A DNA stretch of 64,000 nt from Pseudoxanthomonas suwonensis (GTDB taxonomy: Bacteria > Pseudomonadota > Gammaproteobacteria > Xanthomonadales > Xanthomonadaceae). The notes below the pieces were generated by a model that saw only the letters and a list, made by a program, of their open reading frames with translations, ran no database searches and was not told the origin of the DNA. The stretch covers positions 1 to 64,000 of the forward strand of contig QFNC01000016.1 in NCBI GenBank assembly GCA_003240695.1, read 5' to 3'. The translations under genes and the position numbers were made by a program. Below are positions 26,432 through 35,928 of this stretch, in pieces (positions within the stretch are counted from its first letter, which is position 1; each line of letters begins with the position of its first letter).

Positions 26432-28167
26432 AACATCCCCCTCACCTGCGCCAACAGCTTCGCCGTCTCTGCATCTCGCGCCAGCATGTCGTCGATGATC
26501 TGCGCCGGGGTGCGCTGCGGCGCGGCTTCTGGCATGTGCGGGTTCTTCACCGACAGGTCGCACGTCGCCGCATCCACCTCATTCACGTCCAGCAGCCAGC
26601 TTTTCTCGCCCAGCGCCTTCGTCTTCTGCAATTCGACGAACGCGGCCAGGTCGGCATCGTTGAGCGGATTGGTCTTGCCCAGCGAGCGCCCCGGATCGAG
26701 CTGGTAGTACCAGATCTTGCGCGTGGGCGCGCCTTTCTCGAAGAACAGCACCACGGTCTTGACGCCCGCGCCCTGGAAGGTGCCGCCGGGGCAATCCAGC
26801 ACGGTGTGCAGGGTGCAGCTGGCCAGCAGTTCGCGGCGCAGCTCCACGCTGGCGTTGTCGGTGTTGCTGAGGAAGGTGTTCTTGATCACCACCGCGCCGC
26901 GCCCACCGGCCTTGAGCTTGCGGATGAAGTGCTGCAGGAACAGGTACGCCGTCTCCGAGCTGCGGATCGGGAAGTTGTGCTGCACCTCCGGCCGCTCGCC
27001 GCCGCCGAACGGCGGATTGGCCAGCACGATGTCGTGGCGATCCTTCTGCTGGATGTCCATCACGTTTTCCGACAGCGTGTTGGTGTGGCGGATGTTGGGC
27101 GCGTCGATGCCGTGCAGGATCATGTTCATCACGCCCAGCACGTAGGCCAGCGACTTCTTCTCCTGCCCGTAGAAGGTCCTGCGCTGCAGCGTGTTCCATT
27201 CCGTCGCGGAGAGATCATCGCGGCGCAGGTGTTCCCAGGCCTCGCACAGGAAGCCCGCGCTGCCGCAGGCGCCGTCGTAGATGGTTTCGCCCACCTGCGG
27301 CTGCACCACGGCGATCATGGCGCGGATCAGCGGGCGCGGCGTGTAGTACTCGCCGCCGTTGCGCCCGGCATTGCCCATGCGCTTGATGCGCGTTTCGTAG
27401 AGGTCGGACAGTTCGTGCTTGGCCTCGGAACTGCCGAAGCTGAGCGTGTCCACGATCTGCAGCACGTCGCGCAGGGTGTAGCCGGAGCGGAAGCGGTTGG
27501 CGACTTCGGAGAAGATCTCGCCGATCTTGTACTGCAGGCTGTCGGCCTGGACGCTGCTGTCCTTGAACGACTTGAGGTGCGGCACGAGTTTGGTATTGAC
27601 GAACTCGATCAGGTCGCTGCCGGTGCGCGCGTTGGGGTCGGGCTTGCCCTCGCCGTTCTTTGGCGCGGCCCAGTCCTGCCAGCGGTAGGGCTTGCTCAGG
27701 ATCGGCGTGTAGGTCTGGCCCTTGAGGGCGGCTTCATCGGCCCACTCGTGCTCCATGTCGTCCAGGTACTTCAGGAACAGCAGCCACGAAGTCTGCTCGG
27801 CGTAGTCCAGCTCGGACGCCAGGCCTTCGTCGTTGCGCATGGCCTTGTCGATGGCGTTGAAGGCTTGCGCGTAGCCGCTTCCGCTGTCGCGTCTGAGGTC
27901 AGCCCTGGCTTTGTTCCGCTTGATCCTGGGTGCGGTGGGCTGCGGCTTGCCTGCATGCTGTGCCTTGTCGGTGTCGGTGCCGGCGAGCCTGACCGAACCG
28001 CCGCGCCCACGTCCGGGCACGATGCGGCCTGTCTCGATCAACGCCTCTTTGACGCGTTGGTAGGTGCTGTCGGTCCAACCAAGTTCCGCTTGCAGGCGCT
28101 GATTGCCGGCGCTGCCTCCTGACGCTGCAAGTGCCGCCAAGAACTTTTGTTCCTGTGCTTCAGACAC
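26428..28167 (-). CDS. hsdM: Type I restriction-modification methyltransferase subunit
   Basis: N6-adenine methylase of 579 residues. A winged-helix segment occupies residues 1-60 (QEQKFLAALAASGG to GRGRGGSVRL), followed by an HsdM_N helical domain (YAEQTSWLLFLKYLDDMEHE). The methylase core has AdoMet motif DGACGSAGF near residue 300 and catalytic NPPFGGG near residue 383. I chose the GTG at 28167 (VSEAQEQ); its first 8 bases overlap the end of acnD. If right, this ties hsd transcription to the prp operon. Confidence 0.95.
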   Translation of the reverse strand: MSEAQEQKFLAALAASGGSAGNQRLQAELGWTDSTYQRVKEALIETGRIVPGRGRGGSVRLAGTDTDKAQHAGKPQPTAPRIKRNKARADLRRDSGSGYAQAFNAIDKAMRNDEGLASELDYAEQTSWLLFLKYLDDMEHEWADEAALKGQTYTPILSKPYRWQDWAAPKNGEGKPDPNARTGSDLIEFVNTKLVPHLKSFKDSSVQADSLQYKIGEIFSEVANRFRSGYTLRDVLQIVDTLSFGSSEAKHELSDLYETRIKRMGNAGRNGGEYYTPRPLIRAMIAVVQPQVGETIYDGACGSAGFLCEAWEHLRRDDLSATEWNTLQRRTFYGQEKKSLAYVLGVMNMILHGIDAPNIRHTNTLSENVMDIQQKDRHDIVLANPPFGGGERPEVQHNFPIRSSETAYLFLQHFIRKLKAGGRGAVVIKNTFLSNTDNASVELRRELLASCTLHTVLDCPGGTFQGAGVKTVVLFFEKGAPTRKIWYYQLDPGRSLGKTNPLNDADLAAFVELQKTKALGEKSWLLDVNEVDAATCDLSVKNPHMPEAAPQRTPAQIIDDMLARDAETAKLLAQVRGML

Positions 28168-30802
28168 GCGCAGCCTCCGCCTTCCCCGCCAGAAAATCCT
28201 TCGCAAACCGCTGCAGCACGCCGCCTGCTTCGTACACCGACAAGTCTTCGTCCGAGTCCAGGCGGCAGATGACGGGAATCTCCACCGTCTCCCCGTTCTT
28301 GCGATGCATCAACAGCATCAGCCGCGCGCCGGGGGCCACGATGCCGCGCACATCGAAGGTTTCCGTGCCGTCGATGGCATGCGTATTGCGATTTTCGCCC
28401 GGCAGGAATTGCAGCGGCAGCACGCCCATTCCGACCAGGTTCTGCCGGTGGATGCGCTCGAAACCTTCGGCCACGATCGCCTCCACGCCGGCCAGGCGCA
28501 CGCCCTTCGCCGCCCAGTCGCGCGAGCTGCCTTGACCATAATCGGCGCCGGCGATGATGATCAGCGGCTGTTCGCGCTGCATGTAGGTTTCGATGGCTTC
28601 CCACATGCGCATTACGGCGCCTTCCGGTTCCACGCGCGCCAACGAACCCTGGCGCATGCTGCCGTCGTCGTTGCGCACCATTTCGTTGAACAGTTTCGGA
28701 TTGGCGAAGGTGGCGCGCTGCGCGGTGAGGTGGTCGCCGCGATGGGTGGCGTAGGAATTGAAGTCCTCCTCGGCCACGGCCATCTTGAACAGGTATTCGC
28801 CGGCCGCGCTGTCGCCCATGATCGCGTTGCTGGGCGAAAGGTGATCGGTGGTGATGTTGTCGCCCAGCACCGCCAGCGGGCGCAGGCCGGTGAGCGTGCG
28901 CGGCTTGGCCAGCGCGCCCTCCCAGTACGGCGGGCGGCGGATGTAGGTGCTCATCTCGCGCCAGTCGTACAGGGGCGACACCTTGCGTCGCGTGCTGCCG
29001 CTGCGGTCGAACATCGGTTCGTACACGGCGGTGAAATGTTCGGGTTTGACCGCTTGTTTGACCAGCGCATCGATTTCCGCATCGGACGGCCAGATGTCTT
29101 TGAGATACACCGCATTGCCCTGCGCATCGGTGCCCAGCGCATCTTTTTCGATGTCGAAACGGATCGTGCCGGCAATCGCATACGCCACTACCAGCGGCGG
29201 CGAGGCCAGGAAGGCCTGTTTCGCGTAGGGATGGATGCGACCATCGAAATTGCGGTTGCCGCTGAGCACCGCGGTGGTGAAAAGGTCGCGCTCCAGGATT
29301 TCACGCTGCACGGTGGGGTCCAGCGCACCGCTCATGCCATTGCAGGTGGTGCAGGCGAAGGCCACGATGCCGAAGCCAAGTTGCTCCAGCTCGCGCTTCA
29401 GGCCGGCTTCTTCCAGATACAGCTGCACCGCCTTGGAACCCGGCGCCAGCGAGGTCTTGACCCACGGCTTGCGGGTCAGGCCGCGGGCGTTGGCGTTGCG
29501 GGCGATGAGCCCTGCGGCGATCACGTTGCGCGGGTTGCTGGTATTGGTGCAGCTGGTGATGGCGGCGATGATGACCGCACCGTCGGGCATCAGGCCTTGC
29601 GCTTCTTCCTCGCGGCCCGAGCGCAGCTTCGCTCCATCGGCGATGCCGCGGCTGCCCAGTTCGGTCACCGGCAATTTCGCATGCGGATTCGACGGCCCGG
29701 CCATCGTGCGTTCCACACTGGACAAATCGAACCTCAGCACGCGTTCGTACTGCGCGGTGCGTAAATCATCGGCCCACAGCCCGGCGGTTTTCGCATAAGC
29801 CTCCACCAGCGCCACCTGCGCATCGCCACGGCCGGTCAAGCGCAGATAATCCAGCGTGTTCTGGTCGATGTAGAACATCGCCGCGGTGGCGCCGTATTCC
29901 GGTGCCATGTTGCTGATGGTGGCGCGGTCGCCCACGGTCAGCGCCGCTGCACCTTCGCCATAAAATTCCAGGTACGCCCCCACCACTTTTTCCTTGCGCA
30001 GGAAGGCGGTCAGCGAGAGCACGATGTCGGTGGCGGTGATGCCCGGCTGCGGCTTGCCGGTCAGCTCCACGCCAATGATGTCCGGCAGGCGCATCCACGA
30101 GGCGCGGCCCAGCATCACGTTTTCCGCTTCCAGCCCGCCCACGCCGATCGCGATCACGCCCAGTGCATCCACGTGCGGGGTGTGCGAATCGGTGCCCACG
30201 CAGGTGTCGGGGTAGGCCACGCCATCGCTGACGCCGATCACCGGGCTCATCCGCTCCAGATTGATCTGGTGCATGATGCCGTTGCCCGGCGGCACCACGT
30301 CCATGTTCTCGAAGGCGTGCCGGGTCCATTCGATGAAGTGGAAGCGGTCGTCGTTGCGGCGGTCCTCGATGATGCGGTTTTTCACGAACGCATCCGGGTC
30401 GGTGCCGTCCGCCTCCACCGCCAGCGAATGGTCCACGATCAACTGCACCGGCACCACCGGATTCACCGCCGCCGGATCGCCACCGGCCTCGGCGATCGCG
30501 TCGCGCAGGCCGGCCAGGTCCACCAGCGCGGTCTGGCCGAGGATGTCGTGGCAGACCACACGTGCCGGAAACCACGGAAAATCCAGGTCGCGGCGGCGTT
30601 CGATCAGCTGCGCGAGATACGCATCGCGCTGCGCGGCATCCGTTCCGATTTCGGCGGCCTTGCGCACGATGTTCTCGGCGAACACCCGGCTGCTGTAGGG
30701 CAGCGTGGCCCAGGCGCCGGGCTTGAGCGCATCGACTGCCGATCGCGCATCGACATACCGCAGGTCGGTGCCAGGCAGCGGCTTGTGGTGATCGGTGTTC
30801 AT
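28160..30802 (-). CDS. acnD: Fe/S-dependent 2-methylisocitrate dehydratase
   Basis: Aconitase-superfamily enzyme of 880 residues that dehydrates 2-methylcitrate. Cluster-binding cysteines are seen in ITSCTNTSNP and CTTCNGMSGA. GTDSHTPHVDALG and the C-terminal GADYGQGSSRDWAAKG are also present. prpF in the same direction 7.6 kb downstream points to AcnD rather than AcnA; the two are similar, so AcnA remains a weaker alternative. The ATG at 30802 (MNTDHHKPLPG) was chosen over an upstream in-frame ATG at 30838. Two TGTCAAG-type palindromes lie just upstream. No prpB or prpC is seen next to it. Confidence 0.9.
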   Translation of the reverse strand: MNTDHHKPLPGTDLRYVDARSAVDALKPGAWATLPYSSRVFAENIVRKAAEIGTDAAQRDAYLAQLIERRRDLDFPWFPARVVCHDILGQTALVDLAGLRDAIAEAGGDPAAVNPVVPVQLIVDHSLAVEADGTDPDAFVKNRIIEDRRNDDRFHFIEWTRHAFENMDVVPPGNGIMHQINLERMSPVIGVSDGVAYPDTCVGTDSHTPHVDALGVIAIGVGGLEAENVMLGRASWMRLPDIIGVELTGKPQPGITATDIVLSLTAFLRKEKVVGAYLEFYGEGAAALTVGDRATISNMAPEYGATAAMFYIDQNTLDYLRLTGRGDAQVALVEAYAKTAGLWADDLRTAQYERVLRFDLSSVERTMAGPSNPHAKLPVTELGSRGIADGAKLRSGREEEAQGLMPDGAVIIAAITSCTNTSNPRNVIAAGLIARNANARGLTRKPWVKTSLAPGSKAVQLYLEEAGLKRELEQLGFGIVAFACTTCNGMSGALDPTVQREILERDLFTTAVLSGNRNFDGRIHPYAKQAFLASPPLVVAYAIAGTIRFDIEKDALGTDAQGNAVYLKDIWPSDAEIDALVKQAVKPEHFTAVYEPMFDRSGSTRRKVSPLYDWREMSTYIRRPPYWEGALAKPRTLTGLRPLAVLGDNITTDHLSPSNAIMGDSAAGEYLFKMAVAEEDFNSYATHRGDHLTAQRATFANPKLFNEMVRNDDGSMRQGSLARVEPEGAVMRMWEAIETYMQREQPLIIIAGADYGQGSSRDWAAKGVRLAGVEAIVAEGFERIHRQNLVGMGVLPLQFLPGENRNTHAIDGTETFDVRGIVAPGARLMLLMHRKNGETVEIPVICRLDSDEDLSVYEAGGVLQRFAKDFLAGKAEAARV

Positions 30803-30845
30803 GCGTGGCTCCGTGATGCTGGGGCGCCATTGTCGCAAATCGATG

Positions 30846-30863
30846 TGTCAAGGTCGCTTGACA
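30846..30863. promoter_or_regulatory. Operator-like palindrome 1 upstream of acnD
   Basis: TGTCAAG-GTCG-CTTGACA, perfect 7-base arms with a 4-base centre. It begins 44 bases before the acnD ATG. It shares its arms with the site at 30890-30909; the two centres are 45 bases apart, a little over four helical turns. Confidence 0.65.
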
Positions 30864-30889
30864 AGGGGTATCTGCGGGCGGTATCTTTT

Positions 30890-30909
30890 CTGTCAAGCAA
30901 ACTTGACAG
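30890..30909. promoter_or_regulatory. Operator-like palindrome 2 upstream of acnD, overlapping a possible -35
   Basis: CTGTCAAG-CAAA-CTTGACAG, perfect 8-base arms. On the minus strand its left arm supplies TTGACA (30896-30891), with a weak AGATAC about 17 bases on. A repressor bound here would block the acnD promoter. It may also control the divergent HTH gene at 31045. The protein that binds it is not known. Confidence 0.65.
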
Positions 30910-31044
30910 AGCCGGCGATGTCGCCTTCACCCGCGCGATCGGGCAACGTATCTGCATCCCGCATGCAGACGAGGGCCGGCGCATGACGATGCCACACCGC
31001 GGCGGCGACGGCATGGCGTGCCTGCTCCTGCAAGGGCGCTGTCG

Positions 31045-31239
31045 ATGAACAACCGTATGCGCCAACTTCGCGAGCAGCGCGGCTGGTCGCAGGCGGTGCT
31101 GGCCGAGCGGCTGGAGGTGTCCCGGCAAACCGTGAACGCCCTGGAAACCGGCAAGTACGACCCGTCGCTGCCGCTGGCCTTCCGCATCGCCCGGCTGTTC
31201 GGACAACCCATCGAATCCATCTTCATCGACGAGGCATGA
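31045..31239 (+). CDS. Small Xre-family HTH regulator (YozG-like)
   Basis: DNA-binding protein of 64 residues that is almost entirely helix-turn-helix: MRQLREQRGWSQAVLAERLE, then SRQTVNALETGKYDPSLPLA and a short tail IFIDEA. ATG 31045 begins MNNRMRQL; upstream in-frame codons are not conserved-looking. Its stop overlaps the next gene's start (ATGA). Divergent from acnD, it could regulate either side. Confidence 0.92.
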   Translation: MNNRMRQLREQRGWSQAVLAERLEVSRQTVNALETGKYDPSLPLAFRIARLFGQPIESIFIDEA

Positions 31240-32750
31240 GCATGAGAACCGATTCCTCCCTCCTCCGCGTGCTGGTTCGGGCTGCACTGGCGCTGGCATT
31301 GACCGCGTGCAGCACCGATGGCAACGACAGTGGCGATGCGCGGCCGCTCGGCAACCGCTGGGGCGACCTGGCGTTTACTCCCTGTTCGCTCTCCGGCGAG
31401 GGCAGCGGTCGCAACGGTATCGAAGCGCGCTGCACCGTGCTTGCGGTGCCGGAAAACCCGGACGCTCCCGACGGCCGCAAAATCGCGCTGAACATCGCCT
31501 GGGTGCCGGCCAGCAACGAGACCGACGCCACCACCGATCCGGTGTTCATGCTCGCCGGCGGCCCCGGCCAGGCCGCGGTGGCCACCTACCCGCAACTGGA
31601 CGCGGCGTTCTCCGAGGTACGCAAGACCCGGCACGTGATCCTGGTGGACCAGCGCGGCACCGGCAAGTCCAACCTGCTGGACTGTCCCGCTGCCGATACG
31701 GCGGAGTCTTTCGACGACAGCAGCATGGCGGCGCTCGCCCGCGACTGCCTGGAACGCCTGCGGCCGCGTGCGGACCTGCGCTTCTACACCACCGGCGATG
31801 CCATCCGCGACCTGGACGCGGTGCGCCAGGCACTGGGCGTGGACAAGATCAACCTGATGGGCGTGTCCTACGGCACCCGCGTGGCGCAGCAGTACGCGCT
31901 GCATCATCCGCAGCACACGCGCACGGTGCTGCTGGACTCGGTGCTGCCCAACACCCTGACCGTGGGCAACCTGTGGGCGCGCAATCTCGAAGACGCGCTG
32001 GCACTGCAGTTCGCGCAATGCGAACGGCAACCCGCGTGCAAGGACAAGCTGGGCACCCCGCGCGCGCAGCTGGATGCATTGATGGCGCGGCTGCGCAGCG
32101 ACCCGCCGCTGGTGCGTTACCGCGATGCCAGCACCCATGCGCAACGCGAGGTCCGGCTGACAGCGGACATGGTCGCCGGGCTGGTGCGCATGTTCGCCTA
32201 CGCCCCGCAGGTGGCCGCGCTGCTGCCGAACCTGATCCACGAAGCCAACCAGGGCCGCTACGACGGGCTGATGGCATTGATCCAGATGCTGTCCGACAGC
32301 ATCGGCGAGAGCATGGCCATGGGCATGCAGTTCTCGGTGGTGTGTGCCGAGGATACCGACGGCCTGACGCTCCGCGCGGAGGACCACGACACCCTGCTGG
32401 GCAACAGCCTGACCGAAGGGCTGGCCGCTGCCTGCTCGGTCTGGCCAAAGGGCGCGATGGCCACGGACTTCCGCACGCCGTTGTCCGGCGAGCTGCCGGT
32501 GCTGGCGATCTCGGGCGAGCACGATCCGGTGACACCGCCGCGCTACGGCGACGAGGCCATCGCACAGCTGGGCAATGCCCGCCATCTGGTCCTCAAGGGA
32601 CAGGGCCACAACGTGATCGGCGCCGGCTGCATGCCCAAGCTGTTCGCGCAGTTCGTGGAGCGCGCCGACGCCAAGGGCCTGGACGCCGGCTGCCTCGACA
32701 GCCTGACCTACACCCCGCCCTTCACCGGCTTCAACGGCTGGGAACCCTGA
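31236..32750 (+). CDS. Lipoprotein alpha/beta hydrolase with TAP-like C-terminus
   Basis: Hydrolase of 504 residues with a lipobox (ALALTACSTD, C25), so it is membrane-anchored on the periplasmic side. The alpha/beta core has FMLAGGPGQAA, DQRGTGKSN and the nucleophile elbow GVSYGTR (S211). The acid and histidine are seen in SGEHDPVTPPRYG and GQGHNVIG. The proteins closest in layout are tripeptidyl/prolyl aminopeptidases of the TAP family, so a secreted peptidase is likely. Starts at 31236 or 31242 are both possible. It is coupled to the HTH gene upstream and precedes an exporter. Confidence 0.9.
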   Translation: MSMRTDSSLLRVLVRAALALALTACSTDGNDSGDARPLGNRWGDLAFTPCSLSGEGSGRNGIEARCTVLAVPENPDAPDGRKIALNIAWVPASNETDATTDPVFMLAGGPGQAAVATYPQLDAAFSEVRKTRHVILVDQRGTGKSNLLDCPAADTAESFDDSSMAALARDCLERLRPRADLRFYTTGDAIRDLDAVRQALGVDKINLMGVSYGTRVAQQYALHHPQHTRTVLLDSVLPNTLTVGNLWARNLEDALALQFAQCERQPACKDKLGTPRAQLDALMARLRSDPPLVRYRDASTHAQREVRLTADMVAGLVRMFAYAPQVAALLPNLIHEANQGRYDGLMALIQMLSDSIGESMAMGMQFSVVCAEDTDGLTLRAEDHDTLLGNSLTEGLAAACSVWPKGAMATDFRTPLSGELPVLAISGEHDPVTPPRYGDEAIAQLGNARHLVLKGQGHNVIGAGCMPKLFAQFVERADAKGLDAGCLDSLTYTPPFTGFNGWEP

Positions 32751-32813
32751 CCACCTGCCTCCGCCCCGGGTTACCGGGACGGCGCACGCCACGACCGCAT
32801 TCCTGGAGACACC

Positions 32814-33565
<752 letters not shown>

Positions 33566-33569
<4 letters not shown>

Positions 33570-34759
33570 GCGCCAACACCAAAGCCGTGCTGACCGTGGC
33601 GCGCAAGGAACTGCTGGACTTCGTGCGCGATCGCAAGACCCTGCTGATGACCCTGCTGGTGGGGCCGGTGATCATGCTCACCCTGTTCACCGTGATGGGC
33701 AAGCTCGCCGACCTGCGCATGAACACCGAACTGGAGAAGCCGCTGACGATCCCGATCGTCGGCGTCGAACACGCGCCCAACCTGGTAGCGTTCCTGTCCA
33801 GTCAGGGCATCCACGCCGATGCCGATGCCCCCGCGGACATCGACGCGGCCGTGCGCGCGCAGCGCTATGACGTGGCGCTGGTCCTGACCGAGCAGTTCAA
33901 GGCCGACTGGGCTGCCGGCGTGCCGGCACGGGTGGAGCTGGTCACCGACAGCACCCGTCGTACCGCCGAGATCCCGCTGTCGCGGGTGCAGGCTGCGCTG
34001 TCCGCCTACGGCCAGCAGGTCGGCTCGCTGCGCCTGCTCGCTCGCGGGGTCAATCCGGCCATCACCCAAGCCGTCGGCCTGGACCGGCGCGACCTGGCCA
34101 CGCCCGAAGCGCGGCGCGGCGTGCTGGCCGCGATGATGCTACCGCTGCTGCTGCTGATCTTCGCCTTCGTCGGCGGTGCGCACCTGTCGATGGACACCAC
34201 CGCGGGCGAGCGCGAGCGGCAATCGCTGGAGCCGCTGCTGGCCACCCCGGCTTCGCGGGCGGCGCTGGTCAGCGGCAAGATGCTGGCCGCCTCGACGGTC
34301 GGCATCGCCGGGCTGCTGATCATGCTGCTGACCTTGAAGATCAGCGCAGCCTTCATCACCGTCGGTTTCGTCCGCGCGCTGGACGTGAGCTTCGCCACGA
34401 TCGGCAGCCTGCTGCTGGTGCTGCTGCCGCTGGTGCTGCTGGGTACCGCCTCGCTGACCCTACTGGCGGCCGGCGCCAGGAGCATGAAGGAAGCCCAGGC
34501 CAACCTGACCTGGATGATGTTCCTGCCGATGTTTCCGGTGTATGCGCTGATGGCCTACCCGATCCGCGATACCGAGTTGTGGCAGTACGCGGTGCCGTTC
34601 CTGTCGCAGAACCAGATGGTCGGCAAGCTCGGCCGCGGCGACATGCCCACCCCCGAGCAATGGGGCGTGTACCTGGGCTGCGCGCTGCTGCTGGCGGCGA
34701 TCGTCTGGGCCGCGGCGGTGTGGCGCTACGGCCGGGAAAAACTGGCGATCAGCGCCTGA
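33566..34759 (+). CDS. ABC-2 exporter permease, NatB-like
   Basis: Permease of 397 residues. One helix comes early (TLLMTLLVGPVIMLTLFTVM), then a large extracytoplasmic domain at about residues 50-185, then five helices. GERERQSLEPLLATPASR is the hallmark of NatB/CcmB-like ABC-2 permeases. With the NatA-like ATPase it probably exports Na+ or an organic compound. The frame is open far upstream, but the ATG at 33566 overlapping the ATPase stop is the sensible start. Confidence 0.93.
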
Positions 34760-34787
34760 GCCACACGCGCCGCGGTGCGCGGCATGG

Positions 34788-35816
34788 TCACTGGGCCGGT
34801 TGCTCGAAGCTGATGTTGCGGCGGGTGGTGACCGGGTCGGACACCGGCTGGAAGCGCCAGCGGCGCACGGCCGCCAGGGCCGCACGGTCGAACACCCGCG
34901 CCGGTTCGGCCCGCACCACCCGTGGATTGCTGACGCTACCGTCGGTATTGACCGTGAATTCCACCAGCACCTGTCCGGACCGGCCGTCGCGCAGTGCCGC
35001 GCTGGGATAGTCCGGTGGCGGGGTGCTCAACGCCCGCACCACCGGCGCCGCAGGTGCGGTCGGTCGTTGCCGTGCCGCGGCTTCCTCGGCGGCGCGGCGT
35101 TCTTCGGCAGCACGTTCTTCGGCAGCGCGCTGCTCGGCCGCACGGCGCTCCGCCGCGGCCCGCTGTTCGGACGCTGCACGCTCGGCGGCCGCAACGCGTT
35201 CGGCCTCCTGCTGCTGGGCCAACCGTTGCGCGGCTTCCTGCTGCGCGCGCTGCTGGTCGGCTTCGCGCTGCTTGGCCAGTTCGGCCTGGCGCGCGGTTTC
35301 GGCTTCGGCATCGGTGGCACGCTTGGCCAAGGCCAGCTTGCCCTCATCGATCTGGGCGCGCAGGCGCGGCAGCGCCGGGGCATCGTCGTCCGCCTGCTGC
35401 ATCAGGCCCAGCAGGCGCTCGGCTTCCACGTAGTCCTCCCGCGCGATGCTCTGCTCGGTGGCGATCAGCGCATACGGCATCAGGTCGGTCAGGGCACTGG
35501 CGATCGCGGCATTGCCGGGCTGCTGCTCGCGCAGCGCCACGTAGTACTCGATGGCATTGTTGCCGGCCGGCGCATACAACCGCTGTTCGCGCAGTGCCGC
35601 CACCGCCGCCTGCTGCAACTGGCTGTTGCTCATGTCTTCGGCGCTGGGTTGTGCCGCCACCGCCGCCTCGGCGGGCGGGTCCGCCGACGGCGTTTCGCCG
35701 CCGGCCGGCGGGGTGTCCTGCTGGCCGCAAGCAGTCATGCCCAGCGCCAGCAGCAAGGCGCCGGCCTGCCATGCCCAGCCGCGGCGGTGCGGAACGTCGA
35801 TCGTCTGGCCAGTCAT
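34788..35816 (-). CDS. Lipoprotein with coiled coil and TonB C-terminal domain
   Basis: Protein of 342 residues. A helix ends in a lipobox (ALLLALGMTAC, C30). A helical repeat-like region spans about residues 60-160. A long A/E/Q/R coiled coil follows at 165-245, then a TonB C-terminal domain (PPPDYPSAALRDGRSGQVLV ... AALAAVRRWRFQPV). Normal TonB proteins are held by an uncleaved N-terminal helix that contacts ExbBD; a lipobox instead suggests lipid anchoring. It is probably not a classical energy transducer and may bind cell-wall or outer-membrane partners. Confidence 0.85.
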   Translation of the reverse strand: MTGQTIDVPHRRGWAWQAGALLLALGMTACGQQDTPPAGGETPSADPPAEAAVAAQPSAEDMSNSQLQQAAVAALREQRLYAPAGNNAIEYYVALREQQPGNAAIASALTDLMPYALIATEQSIAREDYVEAERLLGLMQQADDDAPALPRLRAQIDEGKLALAKRATDAEAETARQAELAKQREADQQRAQQEAAQRLAQQQEAERVAAAERAASEQRAAAERRAAEQRAAEERAAEERRAAEEAAARQRPTAPAAPVVRALSTPPPDYPSAALRDGRSGQVLVEFTVNTDGSVSNPRVVRAEPARVFDRAALAAVRRWRFQPVSDPVTTRRNISFEQPAQ

Positions 35817-35928
35817 GTACCCAGTCCCCTGTTCGCTCTGGCGAGATCCGACATTACACCGCGCGCGTACGGGCGGTTGTCAAGTCGGCGCAATCGTATG
35901 CCGCCTTCGCCAGTGGACGCAACGCTGC

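Noticed and set aside
28160..30802. AcnA instead of AcnD
   Set aside because: Cannot be fully excluded from sequence, but same-direction prpF and no other TCA aconitase context favour AcnD.
35060..35310. GC-rich repeats in the TonB-like lipoprotein gene
   Set aside because: They code for the A/E/Q/R coiled coil; no separate repeat unit.
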